Source: Streptomyces diastatochromogenes (GTDB lineage: Bacteria; Actinomycetota; Actinomycetes; Streptomycetales; Streptomycetaceae). From it: a stretch of 64,000 bases of DNA. Numbering within the stretch: position 1 is the first letter of the stretch; the number at the start of each line of letters is the position of its first letter. The notes beneath the pieces are model-generated. The model saw nothing but the letters and a program-made list of their open reading frames with translations. It was not told the DNA's origin and did not search any database. The translations under genes and the position numbers were made by a program. Location of the stretch: the NCBI RefSeq assembly GCF_002242805.1, contig NZ_MCGQ01000012.1:288365-352364 (forward strand), given 5' to 3'. This document shows positions 55,411-63,388 of the stretch, one piece after another.

Positions 55411-55606
55411 CAAGCGCGGGCAAGCGACCCAACCCCCGCCCAGCCCCAGTACCGGGCACCAGCGCAGCCCCGCCCAGCTCCAGCACTGGGCTCCAGCCCA
55501 GCCCAGCCCCTACACCGGGCTCCAGCCCAACCCCGCCCAGCCCCGGCACCCCCACCACCGCACCCCGCGCGTACGCTCACCCCGATCCCCACCCACCGAG
55601 GCCCCC

Positions 55607-56551
55607 GTGAACCTACTCACCGCTCTCACCGCACAACTCACAGCCACCGCCCACCCCCAACCCGGCGGAGCCACCTGCGCCTGCGCCAACACCCCCCTCG
55701 CAGACCGCCCCGACGCCACCGTCGTACGCCACGCCGACACCGTCGCCAAGGCCCACGCCCCGGACACCGACCCCGCCGAGCTGACCCTCCGCCTCGCCAC
55801 GGCAGCCCGCCTCCCGGATGTCCTCCTCGCCCCGCTCACCCCCACCCCGGCCCCCCTGCACCACCGCCTGGTGACCTTCTGGCCGTACGGCGCCCCCGTG
55901 GACCCGGACGACCCGGACGCCGCCCCCTGGGAAGCCGCCGCCACCCTCCTCGCCCGGCTGCACCGGACGCCCGCTCCCGACCACTCCCTGCCCCCGATGC
56001 GCGGCCCCGCCAAAGCGGCCCACGCCGTCCACCGCCTGCGTACGACCCTGAGCGCGGCGCCCCACCCGGCCGCACCCCCCGTCCTGCGGGCTTGGCGCGC
56101 CCTTCCCGCCTGGGCCCGCGCCGAGGCCCCCATGCCCGGTACCCCGGCCCTCTGTCACGGCGACCTCCACCTCGGCCAGCTCGTCCGCCATCCCACACCC
56201 GACGGCCCCTGGCGGCTGATAGACGTGGACGACCTCGGCGTCGGCGTCCCCGCCTGGGACCTCGCCCGCCCCGCCGCCTGGTACGCCTGCGGACTCCTCC
56301 CGCCCGACGAGTGGACCCGCTTCCTGACCGCCTACCGTGAGGCCGGCGGCCCCGCCGTACCCGCCGACGGCGACCCCTGGCCCGCGCTGGACGTCCCGGC
56401 CCGCGCCCTCACCGTGCAGACTGCGGCCCGCGCGCTCACCAAGGCGCTCGCGGCCGACCGCCCGCTGGACGAGGTGGAACAGGCCCTGGTGGAGGCCTGT
56501 GCCCGAATGAACCCCGTACCCCACCAGTTGACGCACGGATTCCCGGCGTAA
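55607..56551 (+). CDS. aminoglycoside phosphotransferase-fold kinase (314 aa)
   Basis: A 314-residue member of the APH/ChoK superfamily. The catalytic loop is LCHGDLHLGQLV (Brenner-type HxDxxxxN variant with Gln for Asn), followed by the metal-binding LIDVDDLGVGVPAWDLARP. The ATP-binding lysine is probably in TVAKAHAP (residue about 47). Members phosphorylate small hydroxyl compounds such as aminoglycosides, choline or maltose; residues here do not settle which. GTG 55607 is chosen; the frame opens upstream through repeats. It is independent of its neighbours. Confidence 0.82.
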   Translation: MNLLTALTAQLTATAHPQPGGATCACANTPLADRPDATVVRHADTVAKAHAPDTDPAELTLRLATAARLPDVLLAPLTPTPAPLHHRLVTFWPYGAPVDPDDPDAAPWEAAATLLARLHRTPAPDHSLPPMRGPAKAAHAVHRLRTTLSAAPHPAAPPVLRAWRALPAWARAEAPMPGTPALCHGDLHLGQLVRHPTPDGPWRLIDVDDLGVGVPAWDLARPAAWYACGLLPPDEWTRFLTAYREAGGPAVPADGDPWPALDVPARALTVQTAARALTKALAADRPLDEVEQALVEACARMNPVPHQLTHGFPA

Positions 56552-56631
56552 GGTGCAACCGACCGGGGCCGGACGGAGTCTGTCCTGGGGAAACACGAAG
56601 CAGGACCAACCGGCGAGGAGTTGAGCCGACC

Positions 56632-56937
56632 ATGCAGTGTCCGAAGTGCCATGCGCCGATGCACACCTACAACCGCAACGGCGTCCAGATCGAGCAGTGC
56701 AGCGGCTGCCGCGGCATCTTCCTCGACTACGGCGAGCTGGAGGCGCTGACCCAGCTGGAGTCCCAGTGGGCCAAGCCCGTCCCGCCGGCCCCGCCCGCCG
56801 CTCCGCAGGCGTACCCGGCCCCGCCCGCCCCCGCCTGGGGCGCCCCGCACGGCGGCGGCCACGGCGGTGGTCACTACGGCGGCCACGGCGGCCACCACCG
56901 CCACAAGAGCTTCGGCCACATGCTGTTCTCCAGCTGA
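56632..56937 (+). CDS. TFIIB-type zinc-ribbon protein with Gly/His-rich tail
   Basis: A 101-residue protein. The zinc ribbon is MQCPKCHAPMHTYNRNGVQIEQCSGCRGIFLDYGELEALTQ with CPxC...CSGC (residues 3-6 and 23-26). A Pro/Ala linker follows, then HGGGHGGGHYGGHGGHHRHK, then FGHMLFSS. The His/Gly tail resembles the peptide at 19 kb in composition only. This family is widespread in bacteria with unknown role. ATG 56632 follows GGCGAGGAG by about nine bases. A strong terminator lies 27 bases after its stop. Confidence 0.85.
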   Translation: MQCPKCHAPMHTYNRNGVQIEQCSGCRGIFLDYGELEALTQLESQWAKPVPPAPPAAPQAYPAPPAPAWGAPHGGGHGGGHYGGHGGHHRHKSFGHMLFSS

Positions 56938-56963
56938 GGCCACGCAAGCCGAGCACACGAAGA

Positions 56964-56998
56964 AGCCCCCGGCCGTACGAGACGGCCGGGGGCTCTTT
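56964..56998 (+). terminator. terminator before the tRNA cluster
   Basis: AGCCCCCGGCCGT (56964-56976) pairs with 56982-56994 over 13 bases, loop ACGAG, followed by CTTT. It may serve both strands, since the tRNA operon ends here on the minus strand. Confidence 0.88.
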
Positions 56999-57004
56999 GC
57001 TGTG

Positions 57005-57076
57005 TGGACGATACTGGGATTGAACCAGTGACCTCTTCCGTGTCAGGGAAGCGCTCTCCCGCTGAGCTAATCGTCC
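57005..57076 (-). tRNA. tRNA-Val(GAC), copy 1
   Basis: Reading the minus strand gives acceptor GGACGAT...ATCGTCC, D-arm TAGCTCAGCGGGAGAGC, anticodon loop CTGACAC (anticodon GAC) closed by CTTCC/GGAAG, and T-arm GGTTCAATCCC. Length 72. Discriminator A. Confidence 0.95.
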
Positions 57077-57081
57077 GCGGA

Positions 57082-57101
57082 CTGTGATGCGTGGATCACA
57101 G
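57082..57101. other. hairpin between tRNA-Val copies 1 and 2
   Basis: CTGTGAT and ATCACAG form a seven-base stem with loop GCGTGG. A possible processing site or weak terminator in the tRNA operon. Confidence 0.5.
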
Positions 57102-57105
57102 ACAG

Positions 57106-57177
57106 TGCGCGATACTGGGATTGAACCAGTGACCTCTTCCGTGTCAGGGAAGCGCTCTCCCGCTGAGCTAATCGCGC
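57106..57177 (-). tRNA. tRNA-Val(GAC), copy 2 (GCGCGAT acceptor)
   Basis: Same body as copy 1 but with acceptor stem GCGCGAT/ATCGCGC, showing two compensated changes. Anticodon GAC in CTGACAC. Length 72. Confidence 0.95.
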
Positions 57178-57203
57178 GGGCAAGGATCTCCGAGAAGACC
57201 CGT

Positions 57204-57222
57204 GGATCTTACGAGAAGATCC
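57204..57222. other. hairpin between tRNA-Val copies 2 and 3
   Basis: GGATCTT and AAGATCC form a seven-base stem, loop ACGAG. A counterpart of the hairpin at 57082, unrelated in sequence. Confidence 0.5.
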
Positions 57223-57224
57223 AG

Positions 57225-57296
57225 TGGACGATACTGGGATTGAACCAGTGACCTCTTCCGTGTCAGGGAAGCGCTCTCCCGCTGAGCTAATCGTCC
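57225..57296 (-). tRNA. tRNA-Val(GAC), copy 3
   Basis: Identical by eye to copy 1, including acceptor GGACGAT. Anticodon GAC. Length 72. Confidence 0.95.
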
Positions 57297-57300
57297 TTGG

Positions 57301-57371
57301 AGGTGGAGACGGGATTTGAACCCGTGTAGACGGCTTTGCAGGCCGTTGCCTCGCCTCTCGGCCACTCCACC
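57301..57371 (-). tRNA. tRNA-Cys(GCA)
   Basis: Minus strand: acceptor GGTGGAG...CTCCACC, anticodon loop CTGCAAA (GCA), T-arm GGGTTCAAATCCC, discriminator U, which is the identity base for tRNA-Cys. Length 71. Confidence 0.95.
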
Positions 57372-57409
57372 AGGAGTGTAGGGGATCGGGATGACCCCTT
57401 CTTCCTTCG

Positions 57410-57482
57410 AGCGGACGACGAGGCTCGAACTCGCGACCTCAACCTTGGCAAGGTTGCGCTCTACCAACTGAGCTACGTCCGC
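57410..57482 (-). tRNA. tRNA-Gly(GCC)
   Basis: Minus strand: acceptor GCGGACG...CGTCCGC, D-arm TAGCTCAGTTGGTAGAGC, anticodon loop TTGCCAA (GCC), T-arm GAGTTCGAGCCTC, discriminator U. Length 73. As the first tRNA of the cluster in transcription order, it marks the promoter side. Confidence 0.95.
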
Positions 57483-57660
57483 TTGTCGTTTCGGTCCGCT
57501 TCCGCGTCCCGGCGACGTGTTGAACTCTAGCGGATTCCCGGGCCAGCACAAAAACGCGTTTGCGCAGCGTGCTGCGCTGCACCCGACGGACGCCGTGGTC
57601 AGCACCCCCGAGGGGACATACCCGGGCCACCTTTCGGCCACCCGCCCTAGACTCGACCAC

Positions 57661-58716
57661 GTGCTCGACCTCCCTTCCGGCCTCCCTCCTCTCGCCCGCT
57701 TCGGTGACCGCCTCGCCACCGGCCTCCTCGATGTCACCGACGATCCCGCAGCCCTGGACTCCACCGGCTTCTGGGCCGTCTGTGCCGACTTCGAGGGCCG
57801 GCTGACCTGCGCCCGCTTCGCGCACGTACGGGAGGAGCCGGTGCCCGCCCCGGTGCCGGGCGGCTGGCACGGCCCCGCCGTGGGGGACTGGACCACCTCC
57901 CTGGACCACACCGCCTACACGGCGGCCGTCGGCCGGATCCGCGAGCACATCGCGGCCGGCGAGGTCTACCAGGCCAACCTCTGCCGGGTGCTCAGCGCGC
58001 CGGTCGCCCCCGACGCCGACGTGGACGCCCTGACCGCCCTGCTGGCCCGTGGCAACCCGGCGCCGTACGCGGGCACCATCCGGCTGCCGGAGCACGGCGT
58101 GGAGATCGCCACCGCCTCGCCCGAGCTGTTCCTGCGCCGGGACGGCCGCACGGTCGAGTCCGGCCCCATCAAGGGCACCGGGCGGACCGAGGCGGACCTC
58201 CTGGAGAAGGACTACGCCGAGAACGTGATGATCGTGGACCTGGTCCGCAACGACATCGGGCGCGTCTGCGCCACCGGCAGCGTGACCGTCCCCGACCTGT
58301 GCGCCGTGGAGAAGCACCCCGGCCTGGTCCACCTGGTCTCCACCGTCCGCGGCGAGCTGCGCGACGGCGCCGGCTGGCCCGCCCTGCTCGCCGCGGTCTT
58401 CCCGCCCGGCTCGGTCACCGGCGCCCCCAAGTCGAGCGCCCTCAGGATCATCGAGGCGCTGGAGACGGCACCCCGTGGTCCGTACTGCGGCGGCATCGGC
58501 TGGGTCGACGCCGACCGGGGCGTCGGCGAGCTGGCCGTGGGCATCCGGACGTTCTGGATCGACCGGAGCGCCGGGATGCTCCGCTTCGGCACGGGTGCCG
58601 GCATCACCTGGGGATCCGATCCCGAGGGGGAGTGGCGCGAGACCGAGCTGAAGGCGTCGCGGCTGCTCGCGGTAGCGTCGGGGACGTACGAGGAGAGCGG
58701 AAGGGCTCTGACATGA
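57661..58716 (+). CDS. pabB: aminodeoxychorismate synthase component I (chorismate-binding)
   Basis: A 351-residue chorismate-utilising enzyme, shorter than full PabB because the N-terminal regulatory part is reduced. Core motifs: AAGEVYQANLCRVLS, TASPELFLRRDGRTVESGPIKGTG, DLVRNDIGRVC, and PPGSVTGAPKSSALRIIE. It makes 4-amino-4-deoxychorismate for folate. GTG 57661 lies seven bases after a -10-like TAGACT (57648-57653), suggesting a leaderless mRNA. The stop overlaps pabC as ATGA. No glutamine amidotransferase (PabA) gene is nearby. Confidence 0.9.
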   Translation: MLDLPSGLPPLARFGDRLATGLLDVTDDPAALDSTGFWAVCADFEGRLTCARFAHVREEPVPAPVPGGWHGPAVGDWTTSLDHTAYTAAVGRIREHIAAGEVYQANLCRVLSAPVAPDADVDALTALLARGNPAPYAGTIRLPEHGVEIATASPELFLRRDGRTVESGPIKGTGRTEADLLEKDYAENVMIVDLVRNDIGRVCATGSVTVPDLCAVEKHPGLVHLVSTVRGELRDGAGWPALLAAVFPPGSVTGAPKSSALRIIEALETAPRGPYCGGIGWVDADRGVGELAVGIRTFWIDRSAGMLRFGTGAGITWGSDPEGEWRETELKASRLLAVASGTYEESGRALT

Positions 58717-59534
58717 GGATCTGGCTGGACGGCGGGCTGCAGGACATGGAGTCGGCCCGGGTCTCCGTCTTCGACCACGGGCTGACCGTCGGCGACGGCA
58801 TCTTCGAGACGGTGAAGGCGGTCGACGGGCAGCCGTTCGCGCTCACCCGGCACCTCGACCGGCTGACCCGCTCGGCCCGCGGCCTCGGCCTGCCGGACCC
58901 CGACCACGCCGAGGTCCGCCGCGCCTGCGCGGCCGTCCTGGAGGCCAACCCGATGCCGCTGGGCCGGCTGCGCATCACCTACACCGGCGGCCACGGCCCG
59001 CTCGGCTCCGACCGCGGCGAGCACGGCCCGACCCTGGTGGTCGCGCTCGGCGAGACCGCGCGCCGCCCCGACGCCACCGCCGTGATCACCGTCCCCTGGA
59101 CCCGCAACGAGCGCGGCGCCCTCACCGGCCTGAAGACCACCTCGTACGCCGAGAACGTCGTCGCCCTCTCCCGCGCCCACCAACACGGCGCCTCCGAGGC
59201 GCTGTTCGGCAACACGGTCGGACAGCTCTGCGAGGGCACCGGGTCGAACGTCTTCGTGGTCCTGGACGGCGAGATCCACACCCCGCCGATCGCCTCCGGC
59301 TGCCTGCCCGGCATCACCCGCGCCCTCGCCGTCGAGTGGACCGGCGCCAAGGAGACCGACCTGCCGCTGGACGTCCTGGAGCGGGCCGACGAGGTCTTCC
59401 TCACCTCCACCCTGCGGGACGTCCAGGCCGTGCACCGCATCGACGACCGGGAACTGCCCGCTGTGCCGGGCCCGGTCACCGCGAAGGCCATGCGCGTCTT
59501 CGAGGACCGGGCCGGGGAGGACCTGGACCCCTGA
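58713..59534 (+). CDS. pabC: 4-amino-4-deoxychorismate lyase (class IV aminotransferase fold)
   Basis: A 273-residue PLP enzyme that converts aminodeoxychorismate to p-aminobenzoate and pyruvate. Fold-type IV marks: VFDHGLTVGDGIFETVK at the N-terminus, the Schiff-base lysine in GLKTTSYAENVVA, and LCEGTGSNVFVV. The ATGA overlap with pabB couples synthesis of both enzymes. A D-amino acid or branched-chain aminotransferase is the usual alternative for this fold, but the pabB partner argues for PabC. Confidence 0.9.
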   Translation: MRIWLDGGLQDMESARVSVFDHGLTVGDGIFETVKAVDGQPFALTRHLDRLTRSARGLGLPDPDHAEVRRACAAVLEANPMPLGRLRITYTGGHGPLGSDRGEHGPTLVVALGETARRPDATAVITVPWTRNERGALTGLKTTSYAENVVALSRAHQHGASEALFGNTVGQLCEGTGSNVFVVLDGEIHTPPIASGCLPGITRALAVEWTGAKETDLPLDVLERADEVFLTSTLRDVQAVHRIDDRELPAVPGPVTAKAMRVFEDRAGEDLDP

Positions 59535-59590
59535 CGGACGCGGGGAAATTCGGCTGACCCGGGGGCTCCGAAGCGGGTAGAACCTCCGTG

Positions 59591-60415
59591 ATGACGACGA
59601 CCCTGCGGCCGACCGAGCCGCTCCAGCGCCACGCCGACGGGACGCGCTCACGCCGCTACCAGGTGTGTGTCAACAGCCGCCCCGTCGGCTCGATGCATCT
59701 CGGCACCTCGCTCGCCTTCGGTGATGCGATGGCTCAGATACGGGACCTGCGCATCGAAGAGCCGGACCGCCGCCGCGGCCGGGGCACGGTGGCCGTGCTC
59801 GCCGCCGAGGAGGTGGCCCGCAGCTGGGGCTGCCGGCAGATCGAGACGAGCGTCCCCGGCGACGCCAGCCCCGCGCTGCGGCTCTTCGACGCGCTCGGCT
59901 ACGTCCACCGCAGCCGCGGCATGGAGAAGCCGCTCGGCGAGGTCCCGCCCGAACTGCCCGCCGGCAGCCTGGCGCACCCCATGAACGAGGCCGAGTACGA
60001 GGCGTGGCTCGCGTACGAGTCGGAGGCCTACGCACGCGTCTGGATCGAGCGGGGCGTGGCCGAGGCCGAGGCGTACGCCAAGTCGCGCCACGACCACGAG
60101 ACGCTGCTGCCGCGCGGGCGCGACACCGAGAACATGCTGTTCAGCGTGCTCGAACACGAGGGCGCGCGGGTCGGCACGCTGTGGGTGTCCCTGCAGGACG
60201 ACAAGGCCTACGTCTTCGACGTGGAGGCCGACGGGGCCCACCGCGGCCGAGGGCACGGCCGTACGCTCATGCTGCTGGCGGAGCGGCAGGCGATCGACGC
60301 CGGCCGCCGCGTCCTCGGCCTCAACGTCTTCGCCGGCAACACCCCGGCCGAGCGGCTGTACGAGTCGCTCGGTTACGAGACGACGCGGTACTCCCTCTAC
60401 AAGGACCTGCCGTAG
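59591..60415 (+). CDS. double-domain GNAT acetyltransferase
   Basis: A 274-residue protein made of two GNAT folds. The N-terminal one has IRDLRIEEPDRRRGRGTVAVLAAEEVARS; the C-terminal one has YVFDVEADGAHRGRGHGRTLMLLAERQAIDAG and LNVFAGNTPAERLYESLGYETTRY, the more complete acyl-CoA site. ATG 59591 follows a -10-like TAGAAC (59578-59583) closely; GTG 59588 is equally in frame. The substrate is unknown. It is convergent with the DsbA-like gene, whose end lies seven bases away. Confidence 0.88.
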   Translation: MTTTLRPTEPLQRHADGTRSRRYQVCVNSRPVGSMHLGTSLAFGDAMAQIRDLRIEEPDRRRGRGTVAVLAAEEVARSWGCRQIETSVPGDASPALRLFDALGYVHRSRGMEKPLGEVPPELPAGSLAHPMNEAEYEAWLAYESEAYARVWIERGVAEAEAYAKSRHDHETLLPRGRDTENMLFSVLEHEGARVGTLWVSLQDDKAYVFDVEADGAHRGRGHGRTLMLLAERQAIDAGRRVLGLNVFAGNTPAERLYESLGYETTRYSLYKDLP

Positions 60416-60422
60416 CAGCCGG

Positions 60423-60947
60423 TCAGGCCTGCGGCCCGGCCAGCAGCCGGTCCGCGATCTCCTCGACGCGCTCGCGCAGCCCCTCCTGGCTCTTGCCGCC
60501 GTCGAGGCGCTCGCCGCCGATGACATAGGTCGGCGTGCCGGTGACGCCGATCGCCTTGCCCTCGGCCTGGTCGGCGTCGACGATCAGGATGTGCCGCCCG
60601 TCGATGAGCGCGGTGTCGAACTCCTCGGCGTCCAGCCCGAGTTCACGGGCGACTTCGACCAGGAAGGGTTCTCCCTCACGGTCCAGCTCCTGGACCCGGC
60701 CGAGGACCGCCTCGACGTAGGGCCAGCCCTGCCCCTGCTCCAGCGCCTCCTCGGCGGCCTGGGCGGCGGCGAAGGCGTGCTTGTGCTTCTCCAGCGGGAA
60801 GTGCCGCAGCCGCAGCTCCAGCCGGTCGCCGTAGCGGGCGCGCAGGGCACGGAGGTCGTCCAGGGCGCTGCGGCAGTCGGGGCACTGCAGTTCGCACCAG
60901 ACGTCGAGGACGAGGGCTTCGGCGCGTGCGGGGGAGGAGTCGCTCAT
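60423..60947 (-). CDS. DsbA/FrnE-type thioredoxin-fold protein
   Basis: A 174-residue protein with a thioredoxin fold and inserted helical domain. The redox motif is CPDC in VWCELQCPDCRSAL, near residue 22. The cis-Pro loop is VTGTPTYVIGGE. The insertion EKHKHAFAAAQAAEEALEQG fits DsbA-type oxidases. No signal peptide is visible, so a cytosolic thiol reductase/isomerase (FrnE-like) is more likely than a periplasmic one. ATG 60947 follows CACC with a weak site; an earlier GTG would add VR. Confidence 0.85.
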   Translation of the reverse strand: MSDSSPARAEALVLDVWCELQCPDCRSALDDLRALRARYGDRLELRLRHFPLEKHKHAFAAAQAAEEALEQGQGWPYVEAVLGRVQELDREGEPFLVEVARELGLDAEEFDTALIDGRHILIVDADQAEGKAIGVTGTPTYVIGGERLDGGKSQEGLRERVEEIADRLLAGPQA

Positions 60948-61137
60948 GCGCACCAGTCTTCCAGGCGGGACCCCTGGGGCCGAATCGGGACGGTACGGCG
61001 TCCAGCGGCACCTCGGGAGGAGACGACCCGGAGATCTCCCTGATGTCGGGCCGGAGCATGGCATCGCGAGGACCGGGCGGTGCAGGATGGAAGGGACGAA
61101 GCGCACCCCGCGCCGCCGAGACCGCCAGGAGGACCGG

Positions 61138-61581
61138 ATGATTGCCGAGACCGTGTGTTCCGCCGTCTCCGCGGCCGGCCTGGGCGTTGCCGCGGTCACC
61201 GCCTACCGCAAGCGTTTCCTGACGGCCGCCCGCATCGCCGCCTACGCGCTCGTCCCGTTGGGCCTGGTGATGACGGGTGTCGTCGGCTGGTTGGCCGACA
61301 CGGCGTTGAGCCCGACAGCCTGGGCCGGCTTCGGTGTGCTGGGCGTGGCCTGGGCGCTGTTGGCGACGACACGGGCCGTGGAGCGCAGGCGCGGGGGCAC
61401 CCGTGCGGAGCGCAAGGCGGCGCGGGCCGCCGGACGTGACGCGGTGGCCCCGGCGGCCTCGGCCCCCTCGCTGGGCCCGGCGACCCGGCCGGCCGCCCCG
61501 CCCGCGAGCGCCCCGCGCTCCACCACCTCCGGCGACGACTTCAGCGACATCGAGGCCATCCTCAAGAAGCACGGCATATGA
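61138..61581 (+). CDS. two-helix membrane protein of unknown function (147 aa)
   Basis: A 147-residue protein. Membrane helices lie near residues 5-22 (VCSAVSAAGLGVAAVTAY), 33-55 (IAAYALVPLGLVMTGVVGWL) and 62-80 (WAGFGVLGVAWALLATT), then a charged ERRRGGTRAERKAARAAG and an Ala/Pro-rich tail ending DDFSDIEAILKKHGI. The final acidic-basic helix is reminiscent of a short interaction motif. The function is unknown, though I recall homologues at this place in other Streptomyces. ATG 61138 has CAGGAGGAC upstream. Confidence 0.8.
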   Translation: MIAETVCSAVSAAGLGVAAVTAYRKRFLTAARIAAYALVPLGLVMTGVVGWLADTALSPTAWAGFGVLGVAWALLATTRAVERRRGGTRAERKAARAAGRDAVAPAASAPSLGPATRPAAPPASAPRSTTSGDDFSDIEAILKKHGI

Positions 61582-61702
61582 CCTGAAACCGTTCACAACC
61601 GGAAGCAAGTCGAACGGGCCGGTACGGAAATCGGTGCAGTACCGCACTCCGAGGGTGTGGTGATCGCCAACGGGGCAACCCCTGGGTCATCATCACCGAG
61701 AG

Positions 61703-61855
61703 ATGCTGGACACGAGACAGAGCGAGGCCGCGCCGCCGAAGGACGAGCCGCGTGGATGCCTCTTCGCCCTATCCCAGCCACCGCTGATGATCTTCCTTGC
61801 GGTGATCGGGTGTCTGCTCCTCATGGCTGCGCTGCACGACCTGCTGTTGCTGTGA
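61703..61855 (+). CDS. small hydrophobic protein (50 aa)
   Basis: A 50-residue protein starting MLDTRQSEAAPPKDEPRG and ending in a hydrophobic helix (LMIFLAVIGCLLLMAAL-HDLLLL). The frame has normal Streptomyces codon use, with G or C in most third positions. GAGAG abuts the ATG, so the ribosome site is poor. Conservation in relatives would decide whether it is real. Confidence 0.5.
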   Translation: MLDTRQSEAAPPKDEPRGCLFALSQPPLMIFLAVIGCLLLMAALHDLLLL

Positions 61856-61919
61856 GCCGTACACGTCCGTCCCGGCGTCACCCGCCGGGACCGGCGTCGA
61901 CCGGGAGTGTCCCCGGGGA

Positions 61920-62480
61920 TCAGCCCGTCGCCTCCTTGCGCCGGGCCCGGTAGGCGGCCACATGCAGCCGGTTCCCGCAGGTGCGGCTGTCGCAGTAGCG
62001 GCGCGAGCGGTTGCGGGAGAGATCCACGAAGGCCCGCCGGCAGTCCGGTGCCTCGCAGCGCCGCAGCCGTTCCTGCTCCCCGGCCACCACGAAGAAGGCG
62101 AGCGCCATCCCGCAGTCGGCCGCCAGGTGGTCCGCCACGGACGCGCCCGGAGCGAAGTAGTGCACATGCCAGTCGTAGTCGTCGTGGTCCGTCAGGCGTG
62201 GCGTGGTGCCGGCCGCGGCGACCAGCTCGTTGATCATCCCCGCGGCGGACCGGGCGTCCGGGGCGGCGAAGATCCCCGCGAACCGGCCCCGGACCTTGCG
62301 CACCGCCGACAGGTCGAACTCCGACAGCACCCCGACATCGCTGATCGCGTGGCCGCGCACGAAATCAGCGAGAGCCGCGACATCCGGCAGCCCGTCCGCC
62401 GTCGTGTCGTCCTCCGGCGCGGTGTTCACCAGATCCACCACGGTGTCGAGGGCGCACCGGGTGTCGTGGGTGATCAGCAC
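61920..62480 (-). CDS. CGNR zinc-finger/ABATE-domain regulator
   Basis: A 186-residue protein. The N-terminal ABATE domain starts LITHDTRCALDTVVDLVNTAP (a stress-response domain found only with CGNR). The C-terminus has the CGNR zinc finger: CEAPDCRRAFVDLSRNRSRRYCDSRTCGNRLHVAAYRARR, with CxxxxC and C-x4-CGNR. Likely a transcription regulator of unknown target. GTG 62480 has GGGAGCG six bases upstream; an upstream ATG frame reaching 62687 is not supported. Confidence 0.88.
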   Translation of the reverse strand: MLITHDTRCALDTVVDLVNTAPEDDTTADGLPDVAALADFVRGHAISDVGVLSEFDLSAVRKVRGRFAGIFAAPDARSAAGMINELVAAAGTTPRLTDHDDYDWHVHYFAPGASVADHLAADCGMALAFFVVAGEQERLRRCEAPDCRRAFVDLSRNRSRRYCDSRTCGNRLHVAAYRARRKEATG

Positions 62481-62783
62481 GTTTCGCTCCCTGGCCTGGG
62501 TGTCGGGCGGGCGCCCGCCGATGCTGGCCGATGGTAGCGACAACCGTGCGCAGCGCACCGGGTGCCGCCCACCGGCGATTGCCCGGTAGAACGCCTCCGT
62601 GCCCTCGGCGGTTCCCGAGTCCGACCCGTGCCTGCACGATATGCCGGGATGTGGCCGGAAAACAGGCCGACGCCGCCCCGTGAACACTCACGGTGACGGC
62701 GCGGGTCTGTGCCGTATGCGGTTGTCTTGGCCCGAGCCGTCTCCCCGAGTGGACGGCGCCGGGCGGCTTCGAGGGGCCGCGGC

Positions 62784-63197
62784 CTAGCTCTCCGCCAGGA
62801 TGTGCGAGAGCTCCTGATCCAGATCGAAGTGCCGGTGTTCCGTGCCGGGCGGCACGGCGGCGTCGGTTCGCTTCAGGAACGACTCCAGGGCCCGCGCCGG
62901 GGCTTCCAGCAGGGCCTCCCCCTCCGGGGAGCTCAGGGCGATGCAGACGACGCCCTGACCGTGACTGCGGGACGGCCAGACGCGGACGTCGCCGGTGCCG
63001 GTGGGCCGGTGCAGCCCCTCGGCGAGGAGGTCGCGGGCGAACACCCACTCGACGGTCTCCTCGGCTCCGGTGTGGAAGGTGGCGTGCACGGCGTAGGGGT
63101 CGGCCGTGTCGTACCGCAGGCCTGCGGGGACAGGCAGGGAGGACTCGCTCGACACAACGAGGCGCAGGTGCAGCTCGCAGCTGACCGTGGTGTTCAT
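62784..63197 (-). CDS. ssgB: sporulation cell-division protein SsgB
   Basis: A 137-residue SsgA-like protein. The sequence MNTTVSCELHLRLVVSSESS, PAGLRYDTADPYAVHATFHTG and WVFARDLLAEGLHRP matches, as far as I recall, S. coelicolor SsgB almost exactly. SsgB is membrane-associated and recruits FtsZ to future septum sites in aerial hyphae, so it is essential for sporulation septation. This places the window in a sporulating streptomycete. ATG 63197 has a weak upstream GGCGCTTA. Confidence 0.95.
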   Translation of the reverse strand: MNTTVSCELHLRLVVSSESSLPVPAGLRYDTADPYAVHATFHTGAEETVEWVFARDLLAEGLHRPTGTGDVRVWPSRSHGQGVVCIALSSPEGEALLEAPARALESFLKRTDAAVPPGTEHRHFDLDQELSHILAES

Positions 63198-63388
63198 AAG
63201 CGCCAGGGCCTTTCGCTCAGTGTGCGCTCGGGGATTCGCACGTCGGCGAAATCGACATGCCACCTACGGTGCCGTTGTAAACCCCTCTGAGGGTTTTGCG
63301 TGTGTTTACGTAACTCTTCCGGCCGAGAACTCGTACGAGATCTACGACCATTCCGGTGACTGGATTCACTCCGGTAGGGTTTGTCTGT

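Larger units (their letters stand above)
54985..55606. other. 622-bp repeat-rich intergenic region
   Basis: No credible gene; frames that cross it are of repeat composition. It holds a strong hairpin (55072-55105), four 60-base tandem units (55171-55410), a palindromic element (55357-55401) and a C-rich segment (55420-55580) where CCCAGCCC/CTCCAGC/CCGGGC strings recur with about 38-base spacing. Confidence 0.7.

Noticed and set aside
56632..56937. Zinc-ribbon protein as part of the His-rich peptide system at 19 kb
   Set aside because: Only the Gly/His-rich tail is similar in composition; no exporter or kinase is adjacent and the zinc ribbon is a distinct conserved family.
57005..57482. tRNA cluster as integration site of a mobile element
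   Set aside because: No integrase, no direct repeat of a tRNA 3' end nearby, and flanking genes are ordinary housekeeping ones.
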